A DNA stretch of 28,428 bases from the NCBI GenBank assembly GCA_016934225.1, contig JAFGTH010000158.1, positions 1-28,428 of the forward strand, in the 5' to 3' direction. The translations under genes and the position numbers were made by a program. The notes beneath the pieces were generated by a model. That model saw nothing but the letters and a program-made list of their open reading frames with translations. It did no database searches and had not been told where the DNA came from. This DNA is from Lentisphaerota bacterium (lineage in GTDB: Bacteria; Verrucomicrobiota; Kiritimatiellia; UBA8416; JAFGTH01). Shown one piece after another: positions 6,846 to 15,814 of this stretch; positions within the stretch are counted from its first letter, which is position 1; each line of letters starts with the position of its first letter.

Positions 6846-9806
6846 ATGCCCGTAACAAGACATTTTCTCGGATGGAACGGACCAGTAGCAGACAAGGTCC
6901 GCGATCATATTCTGGGCTTGACCGAAATTTCCAAACAGTCAACTTCCGCCAACCAGCCTCTTGATTTGAACGATTTCGTTATAGTCGTCCCAACACACAG
7001 GGCCGGCAGACATCTCCGTGATTGTCTTGCCGGCTGGTGTCATGCCAACAACACCGCTCTTCTTTCAGCACTGATCGTAACACCTCAGTATTTTTTCTCG
7101 CGCGAAGCAGAAACATTACCACATGCCAATCCATTATTGGCGCTTATGGTCTGGTCCCACACTCTCATGCGAACAGATTTGAATAACCTGAGCGCATTGT
7201 TCCCAAACGCGCGTCATGAAAGAACTTTTCAATGGGCCTTAATGACGGGTCAAGCAATCGAAAGCATGCGACAGGAACTGGCCGACGGCGCGCTCACGAT
7301 ACGTTCGATGTTGGAGCGTTACAGGGATCAACTCGAGGAACCGGAACGCTGGCAAGCGTTGGCAATGCTCGAAGAACTTTATCAATCCGACATGGCCTCA
7401 TCCGGCTTCGCCGATTCCTGTCAAACAAAAATCGAAAATGCGTCACGCTGCCGACCCGATATTAACGGAAAGACCATCATTATCGCAGCAGTGCCAGATC
7501 CGTCACTGCTCGCAGTGGAAGCTTTCCGAAATATGGCAAAAGATCAGACGGTCCAAGTTCTAATACATGCGCCGGACGAACTTTCAAACTCCTTTGACGA
7601 ATGGGGCAGACCAATGCCCAATATATGGCGCAATTTTGAAATACAGATGCCCGATTGGCCAAACAATGTGTTCCTGGAAGCCACACCCGCCAACCAATCG
7701 GAGAGAGCGCTCAAAGAAATATCACGCAGTTCAACTGATTTCGAATCCGGAGAAATCGCGATAGGAGCGCCGGATAGATCTATAATTCCGTTCCTGCAAG
7801 ACGATCTTCGAAATGCCGGCTTGCCGGCATTCGATCCGGCTGACGCACCGGTTGGAAAACATCCTCTCGGCCTGTTAATCGCAAGCATATCCAACATACT
7901 CCAACTTCCGTCATACAATGCCGTCGCCAATTTAATCAGACATCCGGATTTCATGGCATATCTGGTCAATAACCACAACCTGTCGCCTATTGATGTTTTG
8001 ACACAACTCGACCAGTTCCAGAACAAGTACATGCCGATCGGTTTGGAACAAATAATAATTGCCCTTCAAAAAGACAAGAGGTCACCAGCAATCATACATC
8101 AAGAAACATTCCCCGAATTTGCTGCCGCTATTGACGTAATCACTGCGCTTCTGGACAGATTTTCATCCGACAATATCGAATCGGCATGGCGTTCAATACT
8201 CGAAGAAATATATGCCAACCACAATCTTAATCCGGCGAATACAGCCGACACAGAATTCGCAAGCGCCGCACAATGTATTGCATCAACTCTTGAAGAATTC
8301 CGCCAACTGGAGCGCGCAGGTCTTGCGATCAATCCGACGCAATTCGCGCAAGCTTTGTCCGCTCGCTTGCCGGAACTCGTTTACCATCACGAACGCAGCG
8401 ATGAAGTTCTGGATATGGAAGGGTGGTTGGAATTGCCCTGGAACAATCGTCCTTTCTTGTTGGTAACAGGAATGAACGAGGACTTCGTGCCCGGCAGCAG
8501 TATGAGCGATCCGTTTTTGCCGGACAGCCTGCGACATCGAATCGGTCTCCGAGATGACGCAGCGCGGTTAGCCCGCGACATATTTCTGCTGACCGGAATG
8601 ATACAATCCCGGCACAAACATGGCCGCACATGTTTAATTCTCGGGAAAACAACCATGCTCGGCGATCCTCTCAGACCAACGCGCCTGTTCTTTAGATGTC
8701 CAGACAAACAGCTTCCCGAACGTGTTCGTTTACTTCTGGCAGAGGTCAATGATCGCAAACACAGACCGCATGCCACGGTTATATTTCCATTAAAACCAAG
8801 CCGCGCCGACGTAACGCACGATATCCGCAACACAAAACGAATATCGGTAACCTCATTTCGTGACTATCTGGAATGCCCGTTCAGATTTTATCTGAAACAC
8901 TTTCTTCAAATGAACGAAATAAACGACGACAAAACAGGATTGGATAACGCTGATTTCGGTACGATTGTCCATACCGTTCTGAAGATTATGGGCAGCGATA
9001 AAAAATTATGGAAATCAACCGATCCCGAATCATTAGGAAAAAAACTCGGACAATTGGCCGAAGAATACGCAATAAGACAATTTGGGAAATCTCTTCCCCT
9101 TCCCGTTCAACTTTCTCTGATAGCGGCATCCAGACGGTTGCGCGCAGTTGCGTATGAACAGACAGTTTTGACATCCAACGGATGGGAAATAGAAAAGGTC
9201 GAAGCCGGAGATAACCCGGCAGAGGAAGCGCGATGGTCAATACATCGGCAGCAATTCACAGTCATCGGCCATATTGACAGGATTGACAAAAATTCGCGCG
9301 ATGGAAGAGTCCGCTTGGTTGACTACAAAACGTCTAATAATCCTGACGAACCATTGTCCGCTCACTTGGCAAGAGCGCGCGTAGATCGGTCGGATTACAG
9401 GATCCTGTCAATCAAGGAAACAAAAAAAACAGGCGCGGAGAAAATCGCACAATATCAATGGCAGGATCTTCAACTGCCGCTTTATGCAGCAATCTATATT
9501 CAAGGCAACGAATTGCCGCATAATTTGGAACTGGCTTATTTCCAAATTCCAAAATCCATGAGCCAAACAGGAATATCAGTATGGCCGGAATTTAATCCTG
9601 AAATACTTGCCTCCGCCCTTTCCTGCGCCGACGAAATCCTTCGTCGTATTACAGCAGGCATTTTTTGGCCTCCGGCCCAAAAAACCAGATATGAGGATCC
9701 GTTCGAAATGATGTTTCTCAACCCGGTTGAGCAATCCTTTGAGATAGATTCGACATGCTTCCGGCCCAGTCCGCTATCAGACAAGAAAACATCGTTGAAC
9801 CAATAA
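6846..9806 (+). CDS. AddB-like protein: inactivated UvrD-type helicase fused to PD-(D/E)XK nuclease
   Basis: A 986-residue protein resembling the AddB subunit of AddAB double-strand-break repair nucleases, closest in layout to the alphaproteobacterial type. The N-terminus has FVIVVPTHRAGRHL but no Walker A, so the helicase half should be inactive. A UvrD-like segment, LLVTGMNEDFVPG, lies near residue 540. The C-terminal nuclease shows ECPFRFYL, a conserved His near 709 (FGTIVH), Asp811 in GHIDRID, Asp826 and Lys828 in VDYKTS, and QDLQLPLYA. The four-cysteine iron-sulfur cluster of Bacillus AddB is not evident. Known AddB proteins work with the AddA helicase-nuclease; no addA gene lies within this window, and the next gene has its own promoter. 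The start is supported by AAGG 5 bases upstream, inside the repeat. Confidence 0.85.
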   Translation: MPVTRHFLGWNGPVADKVRDHILGLTEISKQSTSANQPLDLNDFVIVVPTHRAGRHLRDCLAGWCHANNTALLSALIVTPQYFFSREAETLPHANPLLALMVWSHTLMRTDLNNLSALFPNARHERTFQWALMTGQAIESMRQELADGALTIRSMLERYRDQLEEPERWQALAMLEELYQSDMASSGFADSCQTKIENASRCRPDINGKTIIIAAVPDPSLLAVEAFRNMAKDQTVQVLIHAPDELSNSFDEWGRPMPNIWRNFEIQMPDWPNNVFLEATPANQSERALKEISRSSTDFESGEIAIGAPDRSIIPFLQDDLRNAGLPAFDPADAPVGKHPLGLLIASISNILQLPSYNAVANLIRHPDFMAYLVNNHNLSPIDVLTQLDQFQNKYMPIGLEQIIIALQKDKRSPAIIHQETFPEFAAAIDVITALLDRFSSDNIESAWRSILEEIYANHNLNPANTADTEFASAAQCIASTLEEFRQLERAGLAINPTQFAQALSARLPELVYHHERSDEVLDMEGWLELPWNNRPFLLVTGMNEDFVPGSSMSDPFLPDSLRHRIGLRDDAARLARDIFLLTGMIQSRHKHGRTCLILGKTTMLGDPLRPTRLFFRCPDKQLPERVRLLLAEVNDRKHRPHATVIFPLKPSRADVTHDIRNTKRISVTSFRDYLECPFRFYLKHFLQMNEINDDKTGLDNADFGTIVHTVLKIMGSDKKLWKSTDPESLGKKLGQLAEEYAIRQFGKSLPLPVQLSLIAASRRLRAVAYEQTVLTSNGWEIEKVEAGDNPAEEARWSIHRQQFTVIGHIDRIDKNSRDGRVRLVDYKTSNNPDEPLSAHLARARVDRSDYRILSIKETKKTGAEKIAQYQWQDLQLPLYAAIYIQGNELPHNLELAYFQIPKSMSQTGISVWPEFNPEILASALSCADEILRRITAGIFWPPAQKTRYEDPFEMMFLNPVEQSFEIDSTCFRPSPLSDKKTSLNQ

Positions 9807-9909
9807 TAAGTTCGTTCAAAAACACAATTATCCCAAAATCCTGCAGTTCAGAAACATTTGAGTCAGAATATTTGCGCTTAACAACCAGGAAATCAGTCCA
9901 CAAATTGTC

Positions 9910-9938
9910 TTGCCCAGTTCGACAATAACGGCTAATAA
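9910..9938 (+). promoter_or_regulatory. candidate promoter upstream of the membrane protein gene
   Basis: TTGCCC (9910-9915) and TAATAA (9933-9938) are 17 bases apart, 40 bases before the start codon at 9978. A short inverted repeat ATTGTC/GACAAT (9904-9909 and 9921-9926) overlaps it. The match to consensus is moderate. Confidence 0.4.
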
Positions 9939-9977
9939 TTGTTTAATGTTTCAGACTTAAAGGAGGAGTACGCCCTC

Positions 9978-11039
9978 ATGACAACTAGAAAAAAAGAGCC
10001 GAAAGAAGAAAAAGACAACCTTGCGGAAGACGCCGAAACGGCAACATTCAAGCCCAAAGATGATGAAACAAGCGCAGAAAACGCCAGTGAACCACAAACT
10101 CAGGGTTCAACAATGGAAAATACCGAATCGGGTGAACGTTCCACCGGCGATCAATTCGTGGACGGCGCAAAGAAAGCCGCTTCTACAGCCGGGAAAGCCC
10201 TTGGAACCGCAGGCAAAAAAGCTACTGACGCCGTAAAATCCGTGCATAAAGATCCATTGTTCACGGTCAGATTCCTGGATAAATTGCTTGATTGGGCAAG
10301 ATCAACATTTCCAGCCAATATGTTCGAGGGTATAACGGATTGGTTTACTCGTTACGGACATACAGGCATCGTGTTGTCGGCCGCAGTCAGCTTGATATTC
10401 TGGATAATAGCGTCCTTTAGACTGGGCGAGAACATGGGGTTTTGGTCAGCCATACTGCGTGGCGTCGGCTACGCCATACTGATAGTAATCTTACAGTATA
10501 CCGCAACCAAGTTTCTTACAGCAGGCCAGGATTTGGTTAAATCTTCGCCAAGCAGACTCGGTTCTGCGGCTTTTCTGGATTGCCTGGCGCTGTTGACCGG
10601 AATTGTCGGAATAATCGGTTTCATAGTCGCAATCGCCCATCGTGAATGGGCTGCCTTTTTCGTGGGCCTGGGAGTATGGGGATTGTGCGATTCAATATCG
10701 CTGGTCGCGCTTCATCCGTCCATCGCCAATATTATAATCTCCAAAAATACCGCGGCAGGAGAAGAGGCAATTGGAATCCTCTCATTCCTTATCAAAGCCG
10801 TTGTTCGGGTTGTGCCAATCGTGTTCGGCGTCGGCTCATTCGTTGGACTGTTGGTTCTAACGGTGTCAACTATCGGCGTGTTTCCAGTCTCGGCGGGACG
10901 AAACGCGCTCAACATGATTGTCGCATGCGCGTGTCTGCCTTTTGCCACATATATCCTGTTTGTCCTATACCATCTGATAATAGACGTACTCCGGGCAATC
11001 CTGGTTCTGCCCGGAAAAATTGACGACGCCGGCAAGTAA
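9978..11039 (+). CDS. multi-pass membrane protein of unknown function
   Basis: A 353-residue protein. The start at 9978 is fixed by a strong GGAGGAG (9962-9968) 9 bases upstream, which excludes a longer reading by 13 residues. The first 90 residues are charged, low-complexity and probably disordered, with a KKAASTAGKALGTAGKKATD stretch that could form an amphipathic helix. After a short globular segment come about six transmembrane helices, including GIVLSAAVSLIFWIIASF, LALLTGIVGIIGFIVAIA and a final segment ending in a short cytoplasmic tail. I do not recognise a family. The gene for UDP-glucose dehydrogenase follows after 9 bases, so co-expression with surface polysaccharide synthesis is likely, but a direct role is not shown. 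Confidence 0.8.
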   Translation: MTTRKKEPKEEKDNLAEDAETATFKPKDDETSAENASEPQTQGSTMENTESGERSTGDQFVDGAKKAASTAGKALGTAGKKATDAVKSVHKDPLFTVRFLDKLLDWARSTFPANMFEGITDWFTRYGHTGIVLSAAVSLIFWIIASFRLGENMGFWSAILRGVGYAILIVILQYTATKFLTAGQDLVKSSPSRLGSAAFLDCLALLTGIVGIIGFIVAIAHREWAAFFVGLGVWGLCDSISLVALHPSIANIIISKNTAAGEEAIGILSFLIKAVVRVVPIVFGVGSFVGLLVLTVSTIGVFPVSAGRNALNMIVACACLPFATYILFVLYHLIIDVLRAILVLPGKIDDAGK

Positions 11040-11048
11040 GTTGGTTCC

Positions 11049-12365
11049 ATGAAAATCACTATCGTCGGCACCGGTTATGTCGGACTCGTAACCGGCGCAA
11101 CATTTGCCGAAATCGGTCATCACGTACTGTGCGTTGACAACAATGCCGACAAGATCCGTCAACTCAACGATCTTGAAATACCGATTTATGAAGACGGACT
11201 CGAGGAACTGGTCGTTCGCAACTTTAATAACGGCCGCCTGAAGTTCTCAACCTCTATCAAAGAAGGCACGAAGTTTGCCGAAGTCATTTTTATTGCTGTA
11301 GGCACACCTCCCGGATATCGCGGCGAAGCCAATATGTCCTATGTCGAGAAAGTAGGCAGAGAGGTGGCAAACAACATGTCTTCTTACAGACTGCTTGTCG
11401 AGAAAAGCACTGTAATAGTGCGCACAAGCGAACAGTTAGCCGGAACCATGAGTAAGTATCTGAAGAGTGATATCCCTTTTGAAATAGCGTCAAATCCCGA
11501 ATTCCTTCGCGAAGGCGCCGCTATTCATGACGCATTCAATCCGGACAGAATCGTAGTCGGCGTCGAATCAGAGAAAGCAGCAAAATTGCTTCGAGAAGTC
11601 TACGAACCAATTATATCACGCTCCGGATGTGAATACCTCGAAATGAACATCGCCAGCGCTGAACTGACAAAACATGCCTGCAATTCATTTCTGGCAATGA
11701 AAATCTCTTTCATCAACGCAGTGAGTCGTATATGCGAACTAACCGGCGCCAATATAGACCAAGTTGCACATGGTATGGGTCTGGACAAACGAATAGGACC
11801 AAGTTTCCTGAAAGCCGGTGTCGGATACGGAGGCTCCTGCTTTCCTAAAGATGTGGATGCGTTTGTGCGGATGAGCATTGAGCACGGATATAACCTCGAT
11901 CTCATAAAGGAGGTGCAACGCATCAACATTGACCAACGCGAACATCTTATGAGAAAGCTCCAGAAAGAACTTTGGGTGGTCGAAGAAAAAACTATAGCCG
12001 TAATCGGGTTGGCATTCAAACCGGGCACAGACGATATTCGCGAGGCTCCTGCACTTTATTTTGTGCCTGAGCTGTTGAGCAGACAAGCAATATTGCGGCT
12101 CTGGGATCCTGTGGCCACAAACAACTTCCGCCGAACGTATCCGAATTTGAACTATTGCGACAGCATCATTGACTGCGCAACAGGCGCTGATGCCATGCTT
12201 GTCCTGACCGACTGGCCGGAAATTCAGGGTCTGGACCTGGCTCAACTCAAAACGGTTATGAAATGCCCCATCGTGATTGACGGTCGAAACGTATTCTCTC
12301 CAGCCCAAATGAAGCGACACGGTTTCATTTACGACTCAATCGGACGCCCTACCGTCAAAAATTAA
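11049..12365 (+). CDS. ugd: UDP-glucose 6-dehydrogenase
   Basis: A 438-residue enzyme that oxidises UDP-glucose to UDP-glucuronate with two NAD+, supplying uronic acid for polysaccharides. The NAD-binding motif VGTGYVG is at residues 6-12. The segment ASNPEFLREGAA, the catalytic lysine region ELTKHACNSFLAMKISFINA and the catalytic Cys264 in GGSCFPKD are all present, as is the C-terminal GLAFKPGTDDIREAP motif. The length is typical of the family. GDP-mannose dehydrogenase shares this fold, but the motif set and neighbours favour UDP-glucose as substrate. The gene follows the membrane protein gene by 9 bases. Confidence 0.93.
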   Translation: MKITIVGTGYVGLVTGATFAEIGHHVLCVDNNADKIRQLNDLEIPIYEDGLEELVVRNFNNGRLKFSTSIKEGTKFAEVIFIAVGTPPGYRGEANMSYVEKVGREVANNMSSYRLLVEKSTVIVRTSEQLAGTMSKYLKSDIPFEIASNPEFLREGAAIHDAFNPDRIVVGVESEKAAKLLREVYEPIISRSGCEYLEMNIASAELTKHACNSFLAMKISFINAVSRICELTGANIDQVAHGMGLDKRIGPSFLKAGVGYGGSCFPKDVDAFVRMSIEHGYNLDLIKEVQRINIDQREHLMRKLQKELWVVEEKTIAVIGLAFKPGTDDIREAPALYFVPELLSRQAILRLWDPVATNNFRRTYPNLNYCDSIIDCATGADAMLVLTDWPEIQGLDLAQLKTVMKCPIVIDGRNVFSPAQMKRHGFIYDSIGRPTVKN

Positions 12366-12489
12366 ATATATTTGCCTGCCACATCCCTGGTTAATCGTTT
12401 CCACAAAATAAGACAAATAATCATATTTGCGCTTTATAACAGTCAAAATTCGCTTTTTTCAGTTGCTTGCGCTAAATAATGAATCCTTG

Positions 12490-12518
12490 TTGACACTCCG
12501 CGCCAAGGTCTATATTCT
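12490..12518 (+). promoter_or_regulatory. sigma70 promoter for S21
   Basis: A perfect TTGACA (12490-12495) is followed after 17 bases by TATTCT (12513-12518). It lies about 70 bases before the S21 start codon and is the best promoter match in the window. Confidence 0.65.
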
Positions 12519-12588
12519 CTTAATTTATCAAATTATCGGGGTGTAAGGGCATTTCCAGTTCAGGGCAAAACCCCAACCGGAAGGGAGT

Positions 12589-12780
12589 GTGATCGTTGTC
12601 GTGATTCAAGTCAGACTCAAGAAAGGCGAAGCAGTTGAACGGGCGTTAAAGCGCCTGAAAAAGATTATGGACAAGGAAGGCATGATGAAACAGCTTCGCG
12701 CTAATCGCTATTTTGAGAAACCAAGTGAGAAGAAACGCAAAAAATCGGCTCGCGCAAGGGCCCGGCTCAATTCCGAGTAA
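12589..12780 (+). CDS. rpsU: 30S ribosomal protein S21
   Basis: A 63-residue basic protein with the S21 signature: VRLKKGEAVERALKRLKK, then ANRYFEKPSEKKRKKSARAR. S21 joins the small subunit late and helps base pairing between the mRNA and the 3' end of 16S rRNA. The start is uncertain. GTG at 12589 is taken here, with GGAAGG 4 bases upstream. A second GTG at 12601 would give the more typical short N-terminus MIQVRLKKGE but leaves a 13-base gap to GGAG. The gene has its own strong promoter and a terminator at 12852-12886, so it is transcribed alone. Confidence 0.93.
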   Translation: MIVVVIQVRLKKGEAVERALKRLKKIMDKEGMMKQLRANRYFEKPSEKKRKKSARARARLNSE

Positions 12781-12851
12781 CTAATGCGTGTGGATTTGAC
12801 GCAACCGGAACTGAAGAACCATTCCCATATTGCGCTCGTCACTTCAAACAG

Positions 12852-12886
12852 AAACTCTCTCAGTCTGAGACTGCGGGAGTTTTCTT
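12852..12886 (+). terminator. rho-independent terminator of S21
   Basis: AAACTC and GAGTTT close a stem that continues through CAGTC (12861-12865) and GACTG (12869-12873) around a TGA loop, with one mismatch. TTTTCTT follows at the 3' side. The structure ends about 10 bases before the next start codon. Confidence 0.75.
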
Positions 12887-12895
12887 GCTAATACG

Positions 12896-13834
12896 ATGAT
12901 CTTCTCTTTGTCAACACGATGGAATACAGTCCGACACGATTCCGCAGAGCCGGCCATTGAGGAAATCCTTGACCTTGGATTCAAAAATATCGAGCTGGGT
13001 TATGACCTTCCCATCCATTTCGTGCCTGACATCAAACGCTTGATCGAGAACCAAACAATTGCCGTGACCAGCGTCCACAATTTCTGCCCCATACCCATAG
13101 GCGCGCCTCAAGGCCATCCAGAACTCTTCGTGTTGACCGATACAAATGCAAACGCACGACAGAGCGCCGTCCAACACACTATAAGAACAATTGAATTTGC
13201 GTCAGAAGTAGGTGCGTCATGCGTTGTTGTACATGCCGGTCGAGTCAATCTCAAAAATATGACCTCGAAACTGATTGCGCTGGCCGAGGCCGGCAAACAG
13301 TACACAGATCATTTCGAGAAATTAAAAACGAAACTGCTTATTCTCCGGGATAAAAAAGCGAAAAAGAATCTCGACAGTCTATACAAGGGGCTGGAACAAC
13401 TTCTTCCGGTATGCGAACAATTCAAAGTAAAAATCGCCCTGGAAAACCTTCCGTCATGGGAGGCTGTGCCTACCGAAACGGAAATGGAGCAGTTAATCGA
13501 ACGTTTTAGATCGCCCATGCTTGGCTATTGGCATGATTTTGGACACGGTCAGGTTCGTCAAAATCTCGGATTCATAGGGCATAAACGATGGTTTGACAAA
13601 CTTCTGCCATATCTGGCAGGAACACATATTCATGATGTTATCCCGCCGGCCCATGACCATGTGATGCCGCCAAAGGGTAAAATCTGTTTTTCTCTCTTCA
13701 ATAATGCCGTCAAATCTGATATTCCACTCGTTTTCGAGCCGGCTCCCGGCACTGCAGCAGACGATATCCGTGTCGGGCTGGCTCACGTTCGAAAAGAATG
13801 GTCGGTTAAATCAATAAACGATAGCGGAGAATAA
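12896..13834 (+). CDS. xylose-isomerase-like TIM-barrel protein
   Basis: A 312-residue protein of the AP-endonuclease-2/sugar-isomerase superfamily, unlike the one at 3763-4521 in detail. Probable metal ligands are Glu183 in ALENLPSW, Asp214 and His217 in WHDFGHGQ, His244 or His246 in THIHD and Glu281 in FEPAPG; VVHAG (111-115) is a further conserved strand. A lysine-rich helical insert occupies residues 140-165. The substrate is unknown. The start codon directly follows the S21 terminator and has no clear Shine-Dalgarno. The stop codon is one base before gmd, so the two are probably co-transcribed, which hints at a link to sugar-nucleotide metabolism. Confidence 0.8.
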   Translation: MIFSLSTRWNTVRHDSAEPAIEEILDLGFKNIELGYDLPIHFVPDIKRLIENQTIAVTSVHNFCPIPIGAPQGHPELFVLTDTNANARQSAVQHTIRTIEFASEVGASCVVVHAGRVNLKNMTSKLIALAEAGKQYTDHFEKLKTKLLILRDKKAKKNLDSLYKGLEQLLPVCEQFKVKIALENLPSWEAVPTETEMEQLIERFRSPMLGYWHDFGHGQVRQNLGFIGHKRWFDKLLPYLAGTHIHDVIPPAHDHVMPPKGKICFSLFNNAVKSDIPLVFEPAPGTAADDIRVGLAHVRKEWSVKSINDSGE

Positions 13835-13835
13835 C

Positions 13836-14813
13836 ATGCCCAAAAAAGCGCTCATCACCGGCATCACGGGACAAGACGGATCATATCTTGCAGAGTTACT
13901 GCTCGGAAAAGGATACGAGGTCTTCGGCATGGTTCGAAGATCAAGCACGGAAACATTCGAGCGAATAGCTCATATCAAGAACGATATCGTCCTGAGACAG
14001 GCGGATCTTTTGGACGAACTCTCAATCATAAAAATCTTGCAGGAGGTTAAACCTGATGAAATCTACAACCTTGCCGCCATGTCCTTCGTGCCGACCTCAT
14101 GGGATCAACCAATCCTGACCGGAGAATTCACGGCTATCGGCGTGACACGCATGCTGGAAGCAATGCGCCGAGTGTGTCCAGGCGCCAGGTTCTACCAGGC
14201 ATCAAGCAGCGAAATGTTCGGCAAGGTGCGTGAAGTGCCGCAAACGGAAGTGACTCCTTTCTACCCGCGCAGTCCATACGGTGTCGCAAAAGCGTACGGC
14301 CACTATATCACCGTCAACTGCAGGGAAAGCTATGATCTGTTCGCGCTTTCCGGCATACTCTTTAACCATGAAAGCCCCAGACGAGGCAAAGAATTCGTAA
14401 CAAGAAAAGTTACAGATGGCGTGGCAAGAATCAAGCTCGGCATGCTTAAGGAACTGCACATGGGCAACTTGGATTCCAAGCGCGATTGGGGATTCGCCGG
14501 CGATTATGTGGAAGCAATGTGGCTGATGCTTCAACAGGATAAACCGGATGACTTCGTAGTATCGTCAGGCATAGCCCATTCAGTAAAGGATCTGCTTAAT
14601 ACAGCCTTTAGCCATGTTGGACTGGACTGGAAAGACCACGTCGTCGTGGATCCATTATATATCAGACCGGCAGAAGTTGACCAATTACTGGGCGACTACT
14701 CAAAAGCGAAAGCAAAATTAGGCTGGCAGCCTAAAGTCAGTTTTGAACAACTGATTCAAAGCATGGTTGACGCCGATATGGAAAGAGTCGCCGAGGAATC
14801 CAAAAACCGATGA
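13836..14813 (+). CDS. gmd: GDP-mannose 4,6-dehydratase
   Basis: A 325-residue extended SDR enzyme converting GDP-D-mannose to GDP-4-keto-6-deoxy-D-mannose. The NADP-binding motif GITGQDG is at residues 9-15, the catalytic SSSEMFG at 123-129 and the YxxxK pair at Tyr148 and Lys152. LFNHESPRRGKEFVTRK and the NLDSKRDWGFAGDYVEAMW segment are diagnostic of Gmd. A GGAG precedes the ATG. With the reductase gene downstream it forms the two-step route to GDP-D-rhamnose. Confidence 0.97.
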   Translation: MPKKALITGITGQDGSYLAELLLGKGYEVFGMVRRSSTETFERIAHIKNDIVLRQADLLDELSIIKILQEVKPDEIYNLAAMSFVPTSWDQPILTGEFTAIGVTRMLEAMRRVCPGARFYQASSSEMFGKVREVPQTEVTPFYPRSPYGVAKAYGHYITVNCRESYDLFALSGILFNHESPRRGKEFVTRKVTDGVARIKLGMLKELHMGNLDSKRDWGFAGDYVEAMWLMLQQDKPDDFVVSSGIAHSVKDLLNTAFSHVGLDWKDHVVVDPLYIRPAEVDQLLGDYSKAKAKLGWQPKVSFEQLIQSMVDADMERVAEESKNR

Positions 14814-14890
14814 AAATCGCCCAATTAAAACTTTCATCATTCAACTTCATTATTTTTTATCTTTAATTTTTTGCCTTGGGTTTTTGATCC

Positions 14891-15814
14891 ATGCATATTC
14901 TGATCACAGGCGCAGGCGGATTTGTAGGACGGTATCTCGCAAAAGAACTGACGCAAAACGGCCACAAAGTAACGGCGTTTGATCGCGCATACGGCTCACC
15001 CCTGGAATATGCGGCAAAACAAATTGTCGGCAATATTCTTGATCAAAAGTCAATTGCCGGCGCTCTAACTGAAAAAAATCCGGATGCCTGTGTACATCTT
15101 GCGGCTATAACCTTTGTGCCGTCCGGCGAAATTCATCCGAACGACCTGTTTTCAATCAATCTCACCGGAACAATTAATCTCTTGGCCACCATGCGTGAAT
15201 ATTCGCCTGCCACCCGCACGCTTGTAATATCAAGCGCTCACGTCTACGGCAACGTCGAGAAGCCGACCGCTTTCGTGGAAACAGACCCATTGCGCCCCAC
15301 AACACTGTACGCAATATCGAAAGCCGCCGCCGAAATGTTCGCGCTCTCTTACGCAAACCAACATAATATTCCGGTAATGGCAGCTCGACCAGGCAACCAT
15401 ACAGGGCCAGGTCAGTCGCCACAATTCGTCGTCCCGGCTTTCGCCAAACAAGTGGCCGCCATTGCGGCAGGCAAAACAGAGCCGGTAATTCATGTCGGCA
15501 ACATAGACAGCAAACGACATTTCACTGATGTCCGCGATGTGGTGCGCGCCTATCGCCTGATCTTGGAGAAAGGATCCGCCGGGTCAGTCTACAACATCTC
15601 CTCGCCGCAATTGGTGTCTGTTCGCGACATATTGAACTCGCTGTGCAATCTCGGCGGCATCAGCCCGAAATTGATAGTTGACGCTGATAAGTACCGGCCG
15701 ACCGATTGTTCGCCTGCATTGGACACATCCAAAGCCGAAAAAGAACTCGGCTGGCAAGCCGAAATCAAACTCGAAACGACGTTAAAGGACATGCTGGCAG
15801 AACAAACAAAATGA
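14891..15814 (+). CDS. rmd: GDP-4-keto-6-deoxy-D-mannose reductase, probable
   Basis: A 307-residue extended SDR with GAGGFVG (7-13), SSAHVYG (114-120), Tyr140 and Lys144, and RPGNHTGPGQ (166-175). The last motif, with the NIDSKRHFTDVRDVVRAY stretch, closely resembles the Rmd family that makes GDP-D-rhamnose from the Gmd product. A dTDP- or UDP-sugar epimerase is the alternative, but adjacency to gmd supports the assignment. Seventy-seven AT-rich bases separate it from gmd, and no Shine-Dalgarno is visible. Its TGA overlaps the next start codon (ATGA at 15811-15814), implying translational coupling. Confidence 0.85.
   Translation: MHILITGAGGFVGRYLAKELTQNGHKVTAFDRAYGSPLEYAAKQIVGNILDQKSIAGALTEKNPDACVHLAAITFVPSGEIHPNDLFSINLTGTINLLATMREYSPATRTLVISSAHVYGNVEKPTAFVETDPLRPTTLYAISKAAAEMFALSYANQHNIPVMAARPGNHTGPGQSPQFVVPAFAKQVAAIAAGKTEPVIHVGNIDSKRHFTDVRDVVRAYRLILEKGSAGSVYNISSPQLVSVRDILNSLCNLGGISPKLIVDADKYRPTDCSPALDTSKAEKELGWQAEIKLETTLKDMLAEQTK

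Noticed and set aside
6593..6846. Two overlapping 81-83 codon frames on the plus strand before the AddB-like gene.
   Set aside because: Both are mostly repeat copy 2 read as protein. The purine-rich site near 6620 is 15 or more bases from its ATG, and the products resemble nothing.
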